From positions 868,001-932,000 of the forward strand of contig NZ_CP092832.1 in the NCBI RefSeq assembly GCF_022532105.1: a stretch of 64,000 bases of DNA. Direction: 5' to 3'. Below are positions 60,055 to 64,000 of the stretch, piece after piece. Made by a program: the position numbers and the translations under genes. The notes under the pieces are model-generated. The model saw only the letters and a program-made list of their open reading frames with translations, had not been told where the DNA came from and ran no database searches. Source of the DNA: Flavobacterium sp. HJ-32-4 (GTDB lineage: Bacteria; Bacteroidota; Bacteroidia; Flavobacteriales; Flavobacteriaceae). Position 1 is the stretch's first letter; each line of letters opens with the position of its first letter.

Positions 60055-60789
60055 TCAATAGTAATTTTTGCGTTTCTGACGGACCCAGGTGGAGTCCTTT
60101 TCTTTCAGCAACTTGAAGAAACCCTTACTGTGGGCCGCACCATAAAGAATGGCAACTTTTTTAGCCTTAAGCGAATCAAAAACCGAGACAATCCTTTTAT
60201 TTCTCAATGTCTCAATTAAATAGGCGGCTTCTTTGATGTTGGGTTTACTGCATTTGTATTTTTTGTTTTTGGCTGTTTTCCAGTCACAATCCGTGAGCAG
60301 GATTTCACCCCGCTCCATTTCGTATGTCTTTATTAAATCGTCGAGGCGGTAATCCGCCCATATATCGGTTTTCGGATCCACACCTGTATTTTCGTATGAT
60401 TGTGGAATAAAGTCTTTGGCACTTCTGGGAAGGCCTAAATTCTTGTTTTCCTCTTTATCTGTGTAATCCGTCACGTAAACTCCCGTCAGTTTTCGTATTT
60501 TTCGCAGGTAACGGTCAGACTGTATACTGTCGTCAGGTGTTTTTGCCATTGCCCGGATCTCTTCAAACAGCAGTACATAACCACGCTTTTTCAAACTGTC
60601 AACCGTAAATTGTACATCCTTGAAATACGCCGGTGTTCCGAGGTGTTTCCCTTCAATAAACACAATTTCGCGGTCACCGCTTTTGTAGTGTTCGATATGT
60701 ACATCATTAGCGAACAGCGCGACGCCAGGCGGGAAAGCGGTACAGGATAATAAAAGGAGGACACAGAAAGAAAAAAGAGTAGTTCTCAT
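60055..60789 (-). CDS. lipoprotein, TraB/GumN-like (tandem copy 2)
   Basis: 244 residues, signal MRTTLFSFCVLLLLSCTAFP with lipobox LLSC. Conserved pieces: GDREIVFIEGKHLGTPAYFK, YVLLFEEIRAMA, LLTDCDWKTA, and near the end VAILYGAAHSKGFFKLL, which fits the E...GA(G/A)H logic of TraB/GumN-type domains. It is a paralogue of the next gene upstream (60886), about half identical by eye. Function unknown. Confidence 0.72.
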   Translation of the reverse strand: MRTTLFSFCVLLLLSCTAFPPGVALFANDVHIEHYKSGDREIVFIEGKHLGTPAYFKDVQFTVDSLKKRGYVLLFEEIRAMAKTPDDSIQSDRYLRKIRKLTGVYVTDYTDKEENKNLGLPRSAKDFIPQSYENTGVDPKTDIWADYRLDDLIKTYEMERGEILLTDCDWKTAKNKKYKCSKPNIKEAAYLIETLRNKRIVSVFDSLKAKKVAILYGAAHSKGFFKLLKEKDSTWVRQKRKNYY

Positions 60790-60885
60790 AACGTGTTAGT
60801 GTGAGTCTAAATTGAGTTTATGCTAATAAAAATCGAATTTTATCTGGCCTTCGGACTTGTGAACGAATCGATCTTCAGCTCTGGA

Positions 60886-61620
60886 TTAATAGTAGTTCTT
60901 TCTCGGCTGGTGTACCCAAGAGGAGTCTTTCTTATGTAATAGATACAAGAATCCTTGCTTATGGGCTGCTCCGTACAGAATTGCAACTTTATCTCGCTGA
61001 ATGGAATCCACGACGTGCAACAGCCTTTTGTTACGAAGCGTTATTAGTAAGTAGTCTGCGGCAGATTTATTGATAGAAGCACATTTGTATTTCTCATTTT
61101 TGCCTGTGGTCCAATCGCATTCGGTCAGGGCGATTTCTCCCCGTTCGGCTTCGTATCGGTCGATGTTTTCATATAGCGTGTAGTCCCCCCAAACATCTTT
61201 TGCTCGGTCAATTCCGGTGTTTTCTACGGTTTGAGCGACCAGTCCCTTTATCTTAGGAATCCTTAAAGACTTATTGTCTTTTGCATCAGAGTAGTCGCCG
61301 TAATAAATGCCCGTAATCCGACGCAACTTCCGTTTGTAACGATCTACTAATACAGTGTCTGCCAATGAAGACATAACAGCCCTGTTCTCCTCGTAAACGA
61401 TTGTATACCCTTCCCTTTTTAGACTATCGATAGTGAACTTTATATCTGCGTAAAATTCCGGGCGTCCGATGTGGATGGCATCGATGTAAATCAAATCCCG
61501 ATTTCCACTTTTGTAGTGATCGAAGTGAACTTGCTTCTGATTCAAGGCAAAATGCAAGATGATTGATTTACATGATGTAAAGACAAGGCAGACAAAGAAC
61601 AAGGCTGTGAATGTCCTCAT
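60886..61620 (-). CDS. lipoprotein, TraB/GumN-like (tandem copy 1)
   Basis: 244 residues, signal MRTFTALFFVCLVFTSCKSI with lipobox FTSC. Shares with the following gene the pieces HYKSGNRDLIYIDAIHIG, TIVYEENRAVM, ALTECDWTTGKNEKYKC and VAILYGAAHKQGFLYLLHKK and the ending RKNYY. It starts 8 bases after the stop of the upstream secreted Cys-containing protein, so the genes probably form one transcript. Confidence 0.72.
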   Translation of the reverse strand: MRTFTALFFVCLVFTSCKSIILHFALNQKQVHFDHYKSGNRDLIYIDAIHIGRPEFYADIKFTIDSLKREGYTIVYEENRAVMSSLADTVLVDRYKRKLRRITGIYYGDYSDAKDNKSLRIPKIKGLVAQTVENTGIDRAKDVWGDYTLYENIDRYEAERGEIALTECDWTTGKNEKYKCASINKSAADYLLITLRNKRLLHVVDSIQRDKVAILYGAAHKQGFLYLLHKKDSSWVHQPRKNYY

Positions 61621-61627
61621 ACATTTC

Positions 61628-62128
61628 TTAGCTTATACTTTTTACAATTGATTTGATCAGCGCAGGAATTACAGCGTTTACAACCGCTGAACCAATAGCG
61701 TTCATAAAACAACCAAATTTACAGGCACCTCGTCCGGGCAGTTTTGTGCCGTCCGGAGCGGTATACGTTTTCATGCAATCTTCTATGCATCTCGCGTAAT
61801 TGAAGTCAGGGTCGCCGTCTCCATCTGAGGTAAACACGCGTTCATATGTCACAAAGAAGTTGGAGTCGATTATTTTCCCATCCACAAGTTCTTTTGAAAA
61901 CTCAGCGGATACAATCCCCAATCCGGTCTCCGGAACCGCAAGGCGCACTTTTCCATTTACTGACCGCCCGTCTTTATAAACAAAGGTCACGTCGGCCGTT
62001 AATGTTTCAAAGTTCTTAGACGTACTCTGCAACGTCTTAGGCAATGCCATTTTCACAAAAGTAGTTTGCGCGGCGGCGAAGGCACTGATGGCTACGGTAG
62101 CCACCAGGCTCAGAAAAAGATTTTTCAT
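61628..62128 (-). CDS. secreted protein with Cys-containing amphipathic C-terminus
   Basis: 166 residues from the ATG at 62128. Signal peptide MKNLFLSLVATVAISAFAAA, a beta-rich middle (about 25-105), then four cysteines in CIEDCMKTYT and GRGACKFGCFMNAIGS, followed by a strongly amphipathic helix (AVVNAVIPALIKSIVKSIS) at the end. No family recognised. The end resembles membrane-active peptides, but this may be coincidence. It is transcribed before the TraB-like pair. Confidence 0.68.
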   Translation of the reverse strand: MKNLFLSLVATVAISAFAAAQTTFVKMALPKTLQSTSKNFETLTADVTFVYKDGRSVNGKVRLAVPETGLGIVSAEFSKELVDGKIIDSNFFVTYERVFTSDGDGDPDFNYARCIEDCMKTYTAPDGTKLPGRGACKFGCFMNAIGSAVVNAVIPALIKSIVKSIS

Positions 62129-62244
62129 GGTGTACATAATTAAAGGTTACATTTTGTTTTTGTGTCGGCACTTCCCGGGCTGTCCGACGATGTAAAACTA
62201 CCCAAGGTCGGACGATTGATTTTACGGGAAAACCGTACAAAATG

Positions 62245-62907
62245 TTAAATGTAACCCCGCTCCCGCGCTTCCCTGACGATGTCTTCGTCGGTGCCTTTTG
62301 CGATGCCGAAATAGTCCTTGATGCTGGCTTTTCGTTTTTCAACAGCACTCTGCGACAGCTTGACCATATCCGGGATGTTCTTGGTGCGGATACCTTGCGC
62401 CAATAGCTGGATAATCTGGCGGTTGTAGCTGTCGAGGTAGTCGCTTTTGGCTACCACGTTTCGAAGATTCGCTGCAGCCGTGGCGGTCATATAGGTTTTT
62501 CCAGCCAGTACCGTATCAAACGCCGTCAACAAGTCATTGGCTGAAAAATCACTCTTTATCATGAGTCCTTCCGGCGCGCAGGCCTTCATGATATTGTAAA
62601 GGATAAACGCTTCCGAATGCGACGTCATGAGGATGATTTTGACCTTCGGATAACGCGTCCGCGCCAGTGCACCGAGGTCTTCACCGTTCATGATTTTCTG
62701 CTGCGGGTAGGGGGGGAGGCTCCAATCAAGGCAGATGACGTCGAAAGGAGGGCGGCTTTCGGGTTGTGTCAAGAGGTGAAACGCCTCCTCGCAACTGTAG
62801 GCTTCCGTAAAATGCAGGTCATGACCGGTGTCGAGAAAACTCAGGATACTCTTGTAGCCTTCAATCTGGGTGGGGTGGTCGTCGATTAACAAAACATGTA
62901 ATTTCAT
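62245..62907 (-). CDS. NarL-type response regulator
   Basis: 220 residues: receiver domain (HVLLIDDHPTQIEGYKSILS, phospho-acceptor Asp in VICLDWSLPPYP, IILMTSHSEAF, LMIKSDFSANDL) with a short insertion after the Asp. A C-terminal LuxR/NarL-type helix-turn-helix follows (IIQLLAQGIRTKNIPDMVKL, SQSAVEKRKASIKDYFGIAK). Directly follows its kinase gene on the minus strand. Confidence 0.92.
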   Translation of the reverse strand: MKLHVLLIDDHPTQIEGYKSILSFLDTGHDLHFTEAYSCEEAFHLLTQPESRPPFDVICLDWSLPPYPQQKIMNGEDLGALARTRYPKVKIILMTSHSEAFILYNIMKACAPEGLMIKSDFSANDLLTAFDTVLAGKTYMTATAAANLRNVVAKSDYLDSYNRQIIQLLAQGIRTKNIPDMVKLSQSAVEKRKASIKDYFGIAKGTDEDIVREARERGYI

Positions 62908-62912
62908 GGCAG

Positions 62913-64000
62913 TTATGATTTAAGTGGAAGAATAAAGACCAAGGTAGTACCCCCTCCTTGCATTGATTTTATTTTAAATGATCCGCCTTGCTGCCGGATG
63001 CGTGTTTCCATATTGGTAAGTCCGAGACCTTTTTTGATGGCCGATGGCGTAAAACCGACCCCATCATCCGTCACTACCACCCATAAATGTTGTTTGCGTT
63101 GTCTCAGGGTGATGTGGGCCGTTTTCGCCTGCGCGTATTTCCGGATGTTGGTAAGGGCCTCCTGCAACACCCGATACAATTGTATTTTGACCGTATTGGG
63201 AATGGCATCCCATTGAATAGCCACATCCAAATCGAGATGAAACTGTGTGGTTGACACCTCCTTTGCTGACTGCATCAGCGTGCGTAAAAGGGCACTGAAC
63301 GAATGGTCTTCCCCAAACAGATCGTTTTCCAGGTCATAGGCAATAGAACGTATTTCCTTTTCGACCTCCTGAATTTTGTCGATGTGACCCAGGCATTTCG
63401 AAACCGTCTCCGGATCGTTGCGCTTGTTGAGTACGAACAGATTGAGGCGAATTCCTGAGAGTTTCCCCATCACACCGTCATGCAGTTCCTGTGAAATGCG
63501 GCGCTTTTCGAGTTTACGGCCTTCCTCGACTTTCTCCTGTTGCTGTTGCAGGAGTTGGAAAATCTCGTCATCGGCCGCCTGCCGTTCGCGCAGCAATTGT
63601 ACCTCCTTTTTCCGGGCCCGGTAATGGCGGGCGAACAATCCGCCCAACAGCAGCACTCCTACAGAAGACGCGCCGATGGTGATCTTTTGGTTTTGGGTAA
63701 GGAGGTGTTGGTTTTGCTCTTTGAGTTCGGCGGTTTGGTATTCGATGGCGCTGAATTGCCCCCTTAGCTTTAATGCTTCCCTATCTATGGAATCGCGTAG
63801 CATAATATAATCGGTCGCGTGCTTTTGAAGATTCCGGGCGTTACATTTGATCAACTCCGAAAGGCACTTCAGGCGCTCGTGGGGTAATCTTTTTTCCTGA
63901 GCAATTTGCAACGCGCTATTTAATGCGTCTAGCTGCTTTTTTCCCCTATTTATATAGGCATAATATTCAGCTTGGTTTATCTTACATCCGATGAGTAACC
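62913..64000 (-). CDS. HisKA_3 sensor histidine kinase, N-terminus outside window
   Basis: Reading frame open to the right edge. The window shows about 361 residues, including 29 before the first listed TTG (63911), and the visible start LLIGCKINQAEYYAY looks like a lipobox, suggesting a lipoprotein-type or membrane-linked N-terminus. A helical (TPR-like) stretch precedes one membrane helix (ITIGASSVGVLLLGGLFA, about 80 codons after 63911). The HisKA_3 dimerisation motif RRISQELHDGVMGKLSGIRL and an HATPase_c domain (LQEALTNIRKYAQAKTAHIT, VTDDGVGFTPSAIKKGLGLT, GGGTTLVFILP) follow. Pairs with the NarL-type regulator 5 bases downstream. Confidence 0.9.
   Translation of the reverse strand, partial: LLIGCKINQAEYYAYINRGKKQLDALNSALQIAQEKRLPHERLKCLSELIKCNARNLQKHATDYIMLRDSIDREALKLRGQFSAIEYQTAELKEQNQHLLTQNQKITIGASSVGVLLLGGLFARHYRARKKEVQLLRERQAADDEIFQLLQQQQEKVEEGRKLEKRRISQELHDGVMGKLSGIRLNLFVLNKRNDPETVSKCLGHIDKIQEVEKEIRSIAYDLENDLFGEDHSFSALLRTLMQSAKEVSTTQFHLDLDVAIQWDAIPNTVKIQLYRVLQEALTNIRKYAQAKTAHITLRQRKQHLWVVVTDDGVGFTPSAIKKGLGLTNMETRIRQQGGSFKIKSMQGGGTTLVFILPLKS

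Overview
The window looks like chromosomal DNA of a member of the Flavobacteriaceae (Bacteroidota), probably Flavobacterium or a close relative with moderately high GC. Evidence: type IX secretion (T9SS) cargo proteins with C-terminal sorting domains, a PorZ-like protein beside recO, a complete Bat/MoxR operon, a THC0290_0291-type outer-membrane protein, and -7 boxes of the Bacteroidota form TAnnTTTG upstream of many genes. I saw no rRNA, tRNA, CRISPR array, integrase or transposase gene.

Layout. 1-5 kb is accessory DNA: the N-terminal part of a cytosine-5 DNA methyltransferase cut by the left edge, small membrane and hypothetical genes (Pmp3/YqaE type, DUF805 type, VOC type), and several hundred bases of intergenic repeats. 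These are heptad repeats, 11-bp arrays, 'CATCCCGAGCGCCGCGAG' elements and a REPIN-like element. 5.0-20.2 kb is one minus-strand polymorphic-toxin locus. In transcription order it holds a conserved 248-aa protein, a 1373-aa protein I do not recognise, a minimal nucleotidyltransferase, a 772-aa toxin with a zinc-metallopeptidase tip, and a run of six small immunity-type genes. Then come a truncated second copy of the nucleotidyltransferase, an 847-aa toxin with an ADP-ribosyltransferase tip and its neighbour gene, a dead MORN/YwqK-like fragment, and a 5'-truncated orphan toxin tip (second metallopeptidase) with its immunity gene. Nearly identical DNA joins the copies, so cassette stacking by recombination can be read from the sequence. 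This is the most interesting part of the window.

20.5-37.6 kb is mostly housekeeping: an esterase and a GH20 hexosaminidase (translationally coupled), recO-porZ, gdhA, a cystathionine gamma-synthase/lyase, a DinB-type protein, an ArsC-like protein, yicC-gmk-nadD, gpsA and a histidine kinase/LytTR pair. 37.7-45 kb holds two T9SS cargo proteins (1602 and 508 aa), a small PID-motif membrane protein, and a full and a truncated copy of one small gene flanking the 508-aa cargo gene. pheS and two small genes follow. 47.8-56.7 kb is the minus-strand moxR-DUF58-(BatD-like)-batA-batB-batC-batD-batE operon.

56.9-64 kb carries an aldo/keto reductase, an SDR and a Schlafen/AlbA_2-type protein in one operon. 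After these come secreted proteins and lipoproteins including a tandem TraB-like pair, a cysteine-containing secreted protein, and a NarL-type response regulator with its lipoprotein sensor kinase, which runs off the right edge. All gene names rest on recognition of sequence motifs by eye; no database search was possible.
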